From JAGNZR01 sp051646055 (GTDB lineage: Bacteria; Fusobacteriota; Fusobacteriia; Fusobacteriales; Fusobacteriaceae), in contig JBOFCM010000055.1 of assembly GCA_051646055.1 (NCBI GenBank), forward strand, positions 10,231-74,230: a DNA stretch of 64,000 bases, given 5' to 3'. Shown here piece after piece: positions 25,818-34,275 of this stretch (position 1 is its first letter; the number at the start of each line of letters is the position of its first letter). The notes beneath the pieces are model-generated. The model was not told the DNA's origin. It was given only the letters and a program-made list of their open reading frames with translations, and searched no databases. The translations under genes were made by a program, and so were the position numbers.

Positions 25818-26519
25818 TTAGAAATTAAATTTATAACCTACTGATAGAGTCACTCTGTAATTTCTTAGAGAATCATCCCAGTCAAAATCATTCTCACCCT
25901 CTATTTTTCCGGTATTTAGTTTATACATAAGGTCTACAAGGAAATTATCATATTCCATTCCGGCTCCCAATCCGAAATATCCTCCATTTTTAACATCTGT
26001 GTTATATTCTAAACCATCAAAACGAATTTCTCCGCTATTATTTCTGTTTATAGAATATCCTGCGTCTCCTTTAATATATGGAACTGCTCCATTTTCAAAA
26101 TTCAAGAAATTATATTTAGCTGTAAGGTATATAGGAATTGAGTCAAAGCTATCTAAATCTGAATCATAATTGACTCCTCTAAAAATTCCATCCTCTGATT
26201 TAAATTTAGCATGCTTTTGGTATGCCACTCCCCATCCAACTTCTAACGTATTGTCTAAAGTGCTTTTTGTTAATTCAAGAGCTACTTCATATCCCATTCC
26301 CTTTGAAGATTTTCCTCCCAATCCTACTCCTTCGTAATCAACACGATTAAATTGTGAGTACACATCTCCACCAGCTCTTAAGTATACATTGTAGTATTTA
26401 GCAGGCACATATACCTCTTCTATGGGCTTTGCCTCCTCCTTAACTATTGGTGCCGGTGTAACCTCCTTCGCATAAGAAATAGCTGTTAATGCAAGTAATC
26501 CTATTAATATTTTCTTCAT
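25818..26519 (-). CDS. Outer-membrane beta-barrel protein
   Basis: A 233-residue protein with a cleavable signal (hydrophobic core, cleavage probably after SYA), a short acidic/proline stretch, then alternating beta-strand pattern ending in Phe (VGYKFNF), the usual Omp C-terminal signal. Likely an eight-stranded OmpW/OmpA-type porin-like barrel similar to small barrel proteins of Fusobacterium. Its presence supports a diderm host. It has its own promoter and AGGAGG 8 nt before ATG. Specific function unknown. Confidence 0.85.
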   Translation of the reverse strand: MKKILIGLLALTAISYAKEVTPAPIVKEEAKPIEEVYVPAKYYNVYLRAGGDVYSQFNRVDYEGVGLGGKSSKGMGYEVALELTKSTLDNTLEVGWGVAYQKHAKFKSEDGIFRGVNYDSDLDSFDSIPIYLTAKYNFLNFENGAVPYIKGDAGYSINRNNSGEIRFDGLEYNTDVKNGGYFGLGAGMEYDNFLVDLMYKLNTGKIEGENDFDWDDSLRNYRVTLSVGYKFNF

Positions 26520-26560
26520 GTTTTTTTCCTCCTGTAAAGCAGTTTTTTAAACAACACATA

Positions 26561-26589
26561 AGTATAACTAAAAATATTGCTAAATTCAA
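26561..26589 (-). promoter_or_regulatory. Promoter of outer-membrane protein gene
   Basis: Minus strand TTGAAT (26589-26584), 17-bp spacer, TATACT (26566-26561), about 40 bp ahead of the ATG. Confidence 0.65.
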
Positions 26590-26684
26590 ATTTTCATTTT
26601 ATTTTTTTTAAAAAATATGATACAATACTAATTGTATGTGAATAATAATTTAAAATTATAGAGTATATTTTTAGGAGGTATTAA

Positions 26685-28304
26685 ATGATTTCTACAGCTG
26701 GTTTAGGTATGAGATTTGCCGGAAGAAAACTATTTGAAGATGTAAGTATCAAGTTCACTCCAGGAAACTGTTATGGACTTATAGGAGCTAACGGTGCTGG
26801 AAAATCAACATTTATTAAAATTCTTTCTGGAGACCTTGAGCCTACTGAGGGAGAGGTAATTATTGAGAAAAACAAAAGAATGTCAGTTCTTAAGCAGGAT
26901 CACTTTGCTAACGAAGAGGATAGAGTTCTAGATGTTGTTCTTATGGGAAATAAGGAACTTTGGGCTATAATGGAAGAGAAAAATGCTATTTATGCTAAAG
27001 CTGAGTTTACTGACGAGGATGGAATGAGAGCTGCTGAGCTTGAAGGTGAGTTTGCTGAGCTTAATGGTTGGGATGCTGAGCCTGAGGCTGAACAGCTTCT
27101 TATGGGACTTGGAATCGGAACTGACCTTTTTGATAAACTAATGAAAGATCTTCCTGAGCCACAAAAAGTTAAAGTTCTTCTAGCTTCTGCACTATTCGGA
27201 AAGCCAGATGTACTTCTACTGGACGAGCCTACTAACGGTCTTGATATTGCAGCTGTTTCTTGGCTTGAGAATTTCCTAATGGATAACATTGAGACTACTA
27301 CTGCTATTGTTGTATCTCACGATAGACACTTTCTAAATAAAGTTTGTACAAATATGGCAGACGTAGACTACGGAAAAATTAAAATAACTGTCGGGAACTA
27401 TGATTTCTGGTATGAGTCAAATCAACTTATGCTTACCCTAATGAACAACAAAAATAAAAAAATTGAGCAAAAAAGACAGGAACTTCAGGAGTTCATCGCT
27501 AGATTCTCTGCCAATGCCTCAAAATCTTCTCAAGCTACTTCAAGAAAGAAGCAACTGGACAAACTTCAGGTGGAAGATATGCAAATGTCTAATAGAAAAT
27601 ATCCATTCGTAGAATTTAAAGCTGAAAGAGAAGCTGGAAACAACCTTCTTAAAGTTGAAAATTTATCTAAGACAATCGATGGAGTTAAATTACTAGATAA
27701 TGTTTCTTTCACAGTTAACACAAATGATAAAATTGTGCTTTTAGCTAAAAATGACATGATAAAAACTACTCTTTTCCAAATTATCTCTGGTGAGATGGAG
27801 CCTGATTCAGGTTCATATACGTGGGGAGTTACAACTTCTCAATCATATTTACCAAAAGATAACTCTGCTTTCTTCAATAACAATGATATGAATCTTGTAG
27901 ACTGGCTAAGACCTTATTCACCAGATCAACACGATTCTTTTGTAAGAGGATTCCTTGGAAGAATGTTATTCTCTGGTGAAGAAGTTATGAAAAAGGTTAA
28001 AGTTCTTTCAGGAGGAGAGAAACAGAGATGTATGCTTTCTAAAATGATGCTTTCTAATTCAAATGTTCTTATATTTGATAACCCTACAGATCACTTGGAT
28101 CTTGAGTCTATCACATCTCTGAACAAAGGTCTTATGAACTTCAAGGGAACTATGATTTTCTCTGCTCATGACCATGAATTTGTTCAAACAATAGCGAATA
28201 GAATTATTGAAATTACTCCTAACGGAATTGTTGATAAGTCTATGACTTACGATGAATATCTTCAGGATGAAAATGTAAAATCAAGACTTGCTGATATGTA
28301 CTAA
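26685..28304 (+). CDS. ybiT: ABC-F ATPase, YbiT-like, with degenerate second site
   Basis: Soluble twin-cassette protein of 539 residues resembling E. coli YbiT over the linker (QEFIARFSANASKSSQATSRK). Cassette 1 has a good Walker A (GANGAGKST) and LLLDEPTNGLD but a non-standard signature (LPEPQKVKVLLA). Cassette 2 keeps LSGGEKQRCML but its Walker A is AKNDMIKTT, lacking the glycines, and Walker B reads LIFDNPTDHLD, so the catalytic Glu is Asn. Thus site 2 probably binds or hydrolyses ATP poorly. GGAGG precedes the ATG. It lies alone between strong terminators. Confidence 0.9.
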   Translation: MISTAGLGMRFAGRKLFEDVSIKFTPGNCYGLIGANGAGKSTFIKILSGDLEPTEGEVIIEKNKRMSVLKQDHFANEEDRVLDVVLMGNKELWAIMEEKNAIYAKAEFTDEDGMRAAELEGEFAELNGWDAEPEAEQLLMGLGIGTDLFDKLMKDLPEPQKVKVLLASALFGKPDVLLLDEPTNGLDIAAVSWLENFLMDNIETTTAIVVSHDRHFLNKVCTNMADVDYGKIKITVGNYDFWYESNQLMLTLMNNKNKKIEQKRQELQEFIARFSANASKSSQATSRKKQLDKLQVEDMQMSNRKYPFVEFKAEREAGNNLLKVENLSKTIDGVKLLDNVSFTVNTNDKIVLLAKNDMIKTTLFQIISGEMEPDSGSYTWGVTTSQSYLPKDNSAFFNNNDMNLVDWLRPYSPDQHDSFVRGFLGRMLFSGEEVMKKVKVLSGGEKQRCMLSKMMLSNSNVLIFDNPTDHLDLESITSLNKGLMNFKGTMIFSAHDHEFVQTIANRIIEITPNGIVDKSMTYDEYLQDENVKSRLADMY

Positions 28305-28347
28305 AAAAAAAGAACTTTTATCCTTCGGGATAAAAGTTCTTTTTTTT
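28303..28347. terminator. Bidirectional terminator with TTCG loop
   Basis: A 17-20 bp stem AAAAAGAACTTTTATCC / GGATAAAAGTTCTTTTT capped by TTCG, flanked by A and T runs. It serves both the ybiT-like gene and the convergent phn operon. Confidence 0.95.
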
Positions 28348-29491
28348 ACCAAACTATAGATTTTTTAACCGCTTCCAAAAGATTTTTCATATCTTCAGGA
28401 TACACATCCCCTATATTACCTATCCTAAAACTCTCTTCCTCTGTAAGTTTTCCTGGGTATATTACAAATCCCCTATTTTTTAAGTTTTCATAAAAATCTT
28501 TGAAATTGTAGTTTACATTTTTCGGAGCAGAAAAAGTTGTTATTATCGGGGACTGTATTTTTTCATCTATTATAGATTTAAAACCTAAATCCTTCATTCC
28601 TTCTGTAAGAATTTTGTGATTTTCTCTATATCTCTTCTCTCTAGATTTAACCCCACCCTCTTTTTCTAGTTCTAGAAGAGCCTGATAAAAGCCTCTTACT
28701 ACATGAGTCGGAGAAGTAAATCTCCATTTTCCTCCTCCGTTTTCCATGGTTTTCCATTGATCGTAGATATCCAAGGAATGAGACCGGGCTTTTCCTTCTA
28801 ATTTTTCCATCTGAGATTTTTTCCCTATTACAAATCCAAATCCTGGAACTCCTTGGATACACTTATTGGATGAGCTGATTAAAAAATCTATACCCAGTAC
28901 ATCCATATCAAATTCTATTCCTCCAAAACTTGACATAGCATCCACTATATATATTTTTCCATATTTTTTAACAATTTCTCCTATTTCTTTTATAGGGTTT
29001 AGAATTCCTGACGTAGTTTCACAATGAACAACTGCAACATGAGTAATATTACTGTCCTTTTTCAGAGTATCCTCTATTTCCTTCAAGTTAGGAAGAGAGA
29101 CTTGAGGAAATTTAAGAAATTTATAATTACTCTGAGCTATCTGCGAAATTTTTATCATTCTATCTCCATAAGCACCATTTGAAATTATTAAAATTTTATC
29201 CTCTTCTCCAACTGCAGTGGTCAAGACAGATTCTACTGAAAAAGTTCCACTTCCCTGCATAGGAATAACAGTATACTCATCTTTTTTTTCTGTGGCTATA
29301 TCCAATATCTTTTCTCTCATATCCTGCACAAGGGAGTTGTAGGATTCATCCCACGTACACCAATCTTTAAGCATGGCTTCTCTAACAGTTTCTGAAGTTG
29401 TAAGGGGTCCCGGTGTTAAAAGTATATATGGTCTCTCTTTGAAATTATTCATTTTATTCTGTCTCCATTCACTAATTTTTATATTTTCCAT
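28346..29491 (-). CDS. phnW: 2-aminoethylphosphonate:pyruvate transaminase PhnW
   Basis: PLP enzyme that transfers the amino group of 2-aminoethylphosphonate to pyruvate, giving phosphonoacetaldehyde and alanine. Family landmarks are LLTPGPLTTS near the N-terminus, VDAMSSFGG with the PLP-binding Asp, and the Schiff-base Lys in SSNKCIQG. The ATG at 29491 lies 4 nt past the phnX stop with GGAG ahead; another ATG at 29452 gives 368 residues, nearer the family length. Last gene of the phnTUXW unit; its product feeds PhnX. Confidence 0.93.
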   Translation of the reverse strand: MENIKISEWRQNKMNNFKERPYILLTPGPLTTSETVREAMLKDWCTWDESYNSLVQDMREKILDIATEKKDEYTVIPMQGSGTFSVESVLTTAVGEEDKILIISNGAYGDRMIKISQIAQSNYKFLKFPQVSLPNLKEIEDTLKKDSNITHVAVVHCETTSGILNPIKEIGEIVKKYGKIYIVDAMSSFGGIEFDMDVLGIDFLISSSNKCIQGVPGFGFVIGKKSQMEKLEGKARSHSLDIYDQWKTMENGGGKWRFTSPTHVVRGFYQALLELEKEGGVKSREKRYRENHKILTEGMKDLGFKSIIDEKIQSPIITTFSAPKNVNYNFKDFYENLKNRGFVIYPGKLTEEESFRIGNIGDVYPEDMKNLLEAVKKSIVW

Positions 29492-29495
29492 TCTC

Positions 29496-30290
29496 CTATA
29501 CTCCACTTTGATTTTCAATAATATCTATAATTTTTTCCAAATCACCTATTTCATCTACCACATAATCTGCCCCAGCATCAAAAAATCTTCTTGCTGTTTT
29601 ATCCATATAATATCTCAATAAAGTGGGTTCCATTTTTTCTACCTCTTCCCTTGAAAATCCTAATTCGCTCCCTCCTTTGAGTATTCCCACTGCCCAAACT
29701 CCTGCACCTTTTCCCTCTTTTATATCAGATATGGTATCTCCTACTTTTATAACTGATTTTCTGTCTGCCAATTGAAGTTCTATCATATTTTTATATATCA
29801 TATATGGATATGGTCTTCCTGAAGGTACTTCAGTTGCAGTTACTCTAAAATCAGGCTGGTACCCTAGTTCTTCAGCATTTTCAGCTACTATATCCAGCAT
29901 CTCCTTAGTATATCCTGTTGTAGATCCTATTTTTATACCTTTTTTCCTTAAATTTTCCACGAGTTTTAATACACCTGGAATTGGAGTTGCAAAGTTTTCT
30001 AAATTTTGGAAAAGGACTTCTTCAAATCTAGAATAAAGTTTATTCAAATCCTCTTCAGTATAATCTCTTCCATATTTTTTATTCCATAATTCTTTTATTC
30101 TTTCCATCTCTAGAAGTGCTCTTGTATGATCTATTTTTAAGAGCCCCATAGGTTTTCTTGCTTCCTCATAAGTTATCTCTATTCCGGCTTCCTTAAAAAT
30201 TTTCATGAAAACTTCAAGCGGTGCAAAGCATCCATAATCTACTGTTGTTCCTGCCCAATCAAATATTACTCCATCTATTTTCTTTTTCAT
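29496..30290 (-). CDS. phnX: Phosphonoacetaldehyde hydrolase PhnX
   Basis: HAD-family enzyme that cleaves the C-P bond of phosphonoacetaldehyde to acetaldehyde and phosphate. The nucleophile is the Asp in FDWAGTTVDYG, the Schiff-base Lys is in GLLKIDHTRALL, and the C-terminal metal-binding Asp residues are in KVGDTISDIKEG. The length of 264 residues fits the family. It is 7 bp after the permease gene and precedes phnW, so a full pathway from uptake to acetaldehyde is encoded. Confidence 0.95.
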   Translation of the reverse strand: MKKKIDGVIFDWAGTTVDYGCFAPLEVFMKIFKEAGIEITYEEARKPMGLLKIDHTRALLEMERIKELWNKKYGRDYTEEDLNKLYSRFEEVLFQNLENFATPIPGVLKLVENLRKKGIKIGSTTGYTKEMLDIVAENAEELGYQPDFRVTATEVPSGRPYPYMIYKNMIELQLADRKSVIKVGDTISDIKEGKGAGVWAVGILKGGSELGFSREEVEKMEPTLLRYYMDKTARRFFDAGADYVVDEIGDLEKIIDIIENQSGV

Positions 30291-30297
30291 AATCCAA

Positions 30298-32016
30298 TCA
30301 CTCCTCCGTCTTTCTTCTTTTTTTATTTTTTATAATCAATTCATATACAAGCTTAACTATCAAATTGGTTAAAATTATAAGTACTCCCATAGCTGCAGCC
30401 TTACTCTGATCTCCGACTTCATCCAGATTTATCATGGCTATCGATGCCAATGTAGTTTTGGATGTATATAAAAATATTGCTGCTGAAACTGTTGTCATTG
30501 CATTTATAAAATAATATATAAATATCTCCCCAATTGCTTCTCTTGTGAGAGGAACAGTCACTTTAAAAAAAGTTTTATACCAGGGAATTCCCATGGAAAG
30601 AGATACTATTTCAAATTCTTTATCCAATTTTTTCAGAGCTGTCGATGCAGTTATAAAAGCCACTGAGAAAAAATGGATTATATTTACAAATACCAGTATC
30701 CATAAGGTTCCATAAAGATTATTAAAGGGATTTCTTACCTCTCCCAAGAAAGGAATATTCAAAGTTACTAAATTAAAAAAGAAAATATAACCCAATCCCA
30801 ATACCATTCCAGGAAGTGCCAGGGGAATCAAGGCAAAAAAACCTATGAGCTCTTTTATAATTTTCATGTTATTTACCTTGGTTGAGATATAGGAACTGAA
30901 AAATGCCAAAGCAGTTCCCAATATTCCTGTTAAAAATGCTATTTTTATAGAATTCCTATAGAAAGCCATGGCTCCACCATTGTAATCAAAAAATTTATAA
31001 TTATTTAATACAAAAGAGAAATCATACGGCCACATTTTTGTAAAGGATGCCACTACCGATGTCAAGAATATAAGTATTATCCCAAATGAGATACCGTAAC
31101 AGAAAATTCCAATCGTTATATCTCTGAAACTATTTTTTTCTATTCTGTATGCTGAGGATTTAGCATTAAATGCATCTCTTTGCTTATTATCTATACTTCT
31201 TTGAAGAGCAAATGAGATTACCGCTGGAATAATTAAAAGTATACTTACCACAGCACCTTTTCCTAATTCCTGCTGACCGATAACCTGTTTATATATGTCT
31301 GTTGCCAAAACATTGTAGTTTCCTCCTACAACTTTGGGAGCTCCTAAATCTGTAAAAGACAGTATAAAAGTTACAATCGTTGACGATATCAGTGCATATT
31401 TCATACTTGGGAGTGTTATTGTCAAAAACTGCTTAAAATTACTGCTTCCTAAAGTTTTTCCAGCCTCATATAACCTATAATCACTATTTTTAAGAGACAT
31501 GGAAAGTATCAGATAGACCTGAGGTAAAGCATAAATAATTTCACTTATCACTATTCCCACCGGTCCATAAAGAGAGATATCTGTAGCTAAAAATGGATAT
31601 TTCCCAAAAAAACCTGTTGTTATTATTCCTTTCCTACCAAAAAGATATATTAGAGATATCCCGTGGAGCATTGTGGGAGCAAAAAGTGGAAGAAGAACTA
31701 TCAGCTTCAGCAATCTTTTTCCACTTATATTACATCTGCTCATCCCATAAGCATATACAGAACCTATGACAATAGTAAATATTGTAGTTAGGATAGATAT
31801 ATTCACTGTGTTAAAAAATGATTTTAATACAGCCGGATTCGTAAGATATTCTTTAAAATTTAAAATCCCTATAAAATTTCCACTCTTGTCACTTACTGCT
31901 CTAATTCCTAAATATATTATTGGTAGAATTAAAGTTACTAGAAATATTCCGATTATAAAATAACCTATCCACTCCCTTATCTTTTCTGAAAAAAGAAAAT
32001 TTTTTACTAGTTGCAT
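30298..32016 (-). CDS. phnU: 2-aminoethylphosphonate ABC transporter permease (fused PhnU type)
   Basis: A 572-residue permease made of two fused membrane halves, each with an EAA-like loop (YRLYEAGKTLGSSNFKQF and DKEFEIVSLSMGIPWYKTF). The layout resembles FbpB-type iron permeases and the fused phosphonate permeases found beside phnWX. The flanking phnX, phnW, ATPase and binding protein make 2-aminoethylphosphonate the likely substrate. Its start overlaps the ATPase gene by 10 bp, indicating coupled translation. Confidence 0.88.
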   Translation of the reverse strand: MQLVKNFLFSEKIREWIGYFIIGIFLVTLILPIIYLGIRAVSDKSGNFIGILNFKEYLTNPAVLKSFFNTVNISILTTIFTIVIGSVYAYGMSRCNISGKRLLKLIVLLPLFAPTMLHGISLIYLFGRKGIITTGFFGKYPFLATDISLYGPVGIVISEIIYALPQVYLILSMSLKNSDYRLYEAGKTLGSSNFKQFLTITLPSMKYALISSTIVTFILSFTDLGAPKVVGGNYNVLATDIYKQVIGQQELGKGAVVSILLIIPAVISFALQRSIDNKQRDAFNAKSSAYRIEKNSFRDITIGIFCYGISFGIILIFLTSVVASFTKMWPYDFSFVLNNYKFFDYNGGAMAFYRNSIKIAFLTGILGTALAFFSSYISTKVNNMKIIKELIGFFALIPLALPGMVLGLGYIFFFNLVTLNIPFLGEVRNPFNNLYGTLWILVFVNIIHFFSVAFITASTALKKLDKEFEIVSLSMGIPWYKTFFKVTVPLTREAIGEIFIYYFINAMTTVSAAIFLYTSKTTLASIAMINLDEVGDQSKAAAMGVLIILTNLIVKLVYELIIKNKKRRKTEE

Positions 32017-32984
32017 ATTTTTCTCTCCTTTCCTTTTTCTGAAAGTTTTAAAAATATATGATTGTTTTTTTCCAGTTTTATTTTTTCTATTTCATTTATA
32101 GAGATGTCTACTTCTATGAGATACTCTCTTTTTTTCACAGTAACTCTGTAATAAGACCCCATGTATTCCCAAGATTTGATTATTCCACTAAAATTTTCTT
32201 CCGAAGCATCTTCTGAAAGGACTATATCCTCAGGTCTGACACTTATCATCTTGTCTCCAATTAGAAAAAAATTCATTTTTCCAATAAAATCACTTACAAA
32301 TCTATTTTTAGGATTCTCATAAATTTCCTGAGGAGTTCCCAGCTGTACTACCTCTCCTCCATTCATAACAACTATTCTATCTGCCATGGATAGAGCCTCT
32401 TCTTGATCATGAGTTACCATAATAGTGGTTATTCCCAATCTCTTCTGTAACTCTTTTATATCATTTCTAAGTTTTTCTCTTACCTTGGCATCTAAAGCCG
32501 AAAGAGGTTCGTCCAAAAGAAGTATATCTGGAGAATAGGCTATTCCCCTAGCTAGAGCTACTCTCTGCTGCTGACCTCCTGAAAGTTCGTTAGGATATCT
32601 CTCCTCTTTTCCACTCAATCCAACCAGTTCAATGGACTCTCTGACCTTTTCTTTTACTATATTTTTGGGTATTTTTTTATTTATTAATCCGTAGGCTATA
32701 TTTTCTGCTACAGTCATATTAGGAAAAAGTGCGTAGGATTGAAAAACAATCGCCATATTTCTTTTAGAAGGATGTTTATCAGTTATATTCTCATCTCCCA
32801 AATAGATCTCTCCCCTATCAGATTTTTCAAGACCTGCCAATATTCTTAAAAGTGTTGTTTTACCACAACCAGAAGGACCTAAAAAACAGATAAACTCTCC
32901 TTTTTTAATAGTGAATTCTACATTTTTAAGAGCCTGAAATTTCCCGAAATTTTTACTTATATTTTTTATTTTTAAATATTCCAT
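32007..32984 (-). CDS. phnT: 2-aminoethylphosphonate ABC transporter ATPase
   Basis: ATP-binding subunit of 325 residues with Walker A GPSGCGKTT, signature LSGGQQQRVALARGI, Walker B ILLLDEPLSALD and the switch His in MVTHDQEEA. A C-terminal TOBE-type regulatory domain follows (about 235 onward). Related to PotA/FbpC ATPases; the phosphonate role rests on gene context. A weak promoter (TTCACA/TATACT) may lie between it and the phnS terminator. Confidence 0.9.
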   Translation of the reverse strand: MEYLKIKNISKNFGKFQALKNVEFTIKKGEFICFLGPSGCGKTTLLRILAGLEKSDRGEIYLGDENITDKHPSKRNMAIVFQSYALFPNMTVAENIAYGLINKKIPKNIVKEKVRESIELVGLSGKEERYPNELSGGQQQRVALARGIAYSPDILLLDEPLSALDAKVREKLRNDIKELQKRLGITTIMVTHDQEEALSMADRIVVMNGGEVVQLGTPQEIYENPKNRFVSDFIGKMNFFLIGDKMISVRPEDIVLSEDASEENFSGIIKSWEYMGSYYRVTVKKREYLIEVDISINEIEKIKLEKNNHIFLKLSEKGKERKICN

Positions 32985-33111
32985 TTTTACCTCATATTTT
33001 CTTTTATTTTTTCCTATGTAAAGATTTTATAATATTTCTGTTAACCTATTATTAACTATAGGTAAAAATTTAGTATATTTTTCGTAAAATTCATGTGAAG
33101 TTTTTACAGAG

Positions 33112-33138
33112 TAAAAAAAAAGAGAGCTTTCGCTCTCT
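33112..33138 (-). terminator. Terminator (possibly partial) after phnS
   Basis: AGAGAGCTTTCGCTCTCT hairpin with a GAAA-type loop on the minus strand, followed by at least eight T. It lies between phnS and phnT, so binding protein can be made in excess over the membrane parts. Confidence 0.9.
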
Positions 33139-33141
33139 AAT

Positions 33142-34173
33142 TTATTTATTCTCTGTCTTTCCTGCAAATTTATCTTCCCATTTTTTTAAGATAGTTCCTT
33201 TATTTTGTGCCGCCCATGCAAAATCATTTTTTATCAACTGATTATTTGGATTTAGAGGGAATCCCTTCGGAGGAGCTATTCCCATATCTCTTGAAACTAC
33301 AGCATAGGATTTAGAATATAGTTTCATAGCTTCATCTGAGATTGCCCAATCCAAAAATATTTTAGCTTCATCTTTAATATCTTTTTTATTTATAAGAGAA
33401 TTAGCTTCTGAATCCCATCCAGAACCTTCTTTAGGAAAATATACATTTACAGGAGCTCCATCATTTTTAAGTTTAACACCAGGATAACCGTAGCTTATCC
33501 CTATAGGAAATTCTCCTGAAGCCGCAGTTTTTGAAGGTTTCGATCCAGAATGAGTATACATACCTATATTTTCATGAAGCTTTTCCATATAGTTCCATGC
33601 CTCTTTCTCTTCCATTATCTGAAGCAATGAGGAAACTGTAAGAAATCCAGTACCAGAAGAAGCGGGATTAGGCATAGAAATCAATCCCTTATATTCGGGT
33701 TTTATTAAATCTTCAAGATTTTTCGGTTCCTCCAATCCAAGCTTTTTCATTTCAAGAGTATTCACAGTGATAGCTGTCATCCAAGCATTATTACCTACCC
33801 ACTTTGGATCTTTCTCACTGTTATCTCTAAACTTTAAATCTACTGTCTCGATATTTTTAGGTGAGTATGCCTTCAAGAGATTAGCTTCATTCAATGCCAA
33901 AAGACCCGTTGCAGCTGTTCCCCACACCACATCCGCCTGGGGATTCTCCTTCTCTGCAAGAATCCTCGAAACTATAACCCCTGTAGATTCTCTCACTATA
34001 TTAAGCTCGATATCCGGATACTGTCTTTTAAACGATTCTAAATATTCGGGTATCTGCTCGTTTTCCAGAGCTGTATATACTGTCAGCTCTCTACTTTTTT
34101 CTGTTTTCGAAGCTCCGCAGCCGGCAAAAATCCCCAATAATCCCATCGTAATTAATAATTTTGATATTTTCAT
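33142..34173 (-). CDS. phnS: 2-aminoethylphosphonate-binding lipoprotein
   Basis: Extracytoplasmic binding protein of about 343 residues of the iron/phosphonate (FbpA-like) class, with a lipoprotein signal ending in lipobox IFAGC. SMPNPASSGTGFLT is a typical ligand-loop stretch. The ATG at 34173 was preferred over one at 34200 because AGGAG lies 7 nt ahead and the signal peptide starts there. It delivers substrate to the permease and ATPase downstream. Confidence 0.9.
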   Translation of the reverse strand: MKISKLLITMGLLGIFAGCGASKTEKSRELTVYTALENEQIPEYLESFKRQYPDIELNIVRESTGVIVSRILAEKENPQADVVWGTAATGLLALNEANLLKAYSPKNIETVDLKFRDNSEKDPKWVGNNAWMTAITVNTLEMKKLGLEEPKNLEDLIKPEYKGLISMPNPASSGTGFLTVSSLLQIMEEKEAWNYMEKLHENIGMYTHSGSKPSKTAASGEFPIGISYGYPGVKLKNDGAPVNVYFPKEGSGWDSEANSLINKKDIKDEAKIFLDWAISDEAMKLYSKSYAVVSRDMGIAPPKGFPLNPNNQLIKNDFAWAAQNKGTILKKWEDKFAGKTENK

Positions 34174-34179
34174 ATAGTC

Positions 34180-34209
34180 ACTCCTAGTTTTTTTATTCAT
34201 ACTAGGAGT
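34180..34209 (-). promoter_or_regulatory. 9-bp inverted repeat covering the phnS ribosome site and possible -10
   Basis: ACTCCTAGT (34180-34188) and ACTAGGAGT (34201-34209) are perfect inverted repeats 12 bp apart. The arm near the gene contains the phnS Shine-Dalgarno. The other overlaps a possible -10 (TAGTAT) placed 17 bp after TTTACA. It is either an operator or an mRNA hairpin hiding the ribosome site. Confidence 0.55.
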
Positions 34210-34275
34210 ATATGCTGCTGATGTAAAATCCGAATAAACTATTTGTAAAATTTCTGTAAATTAACTCAGTATAAA

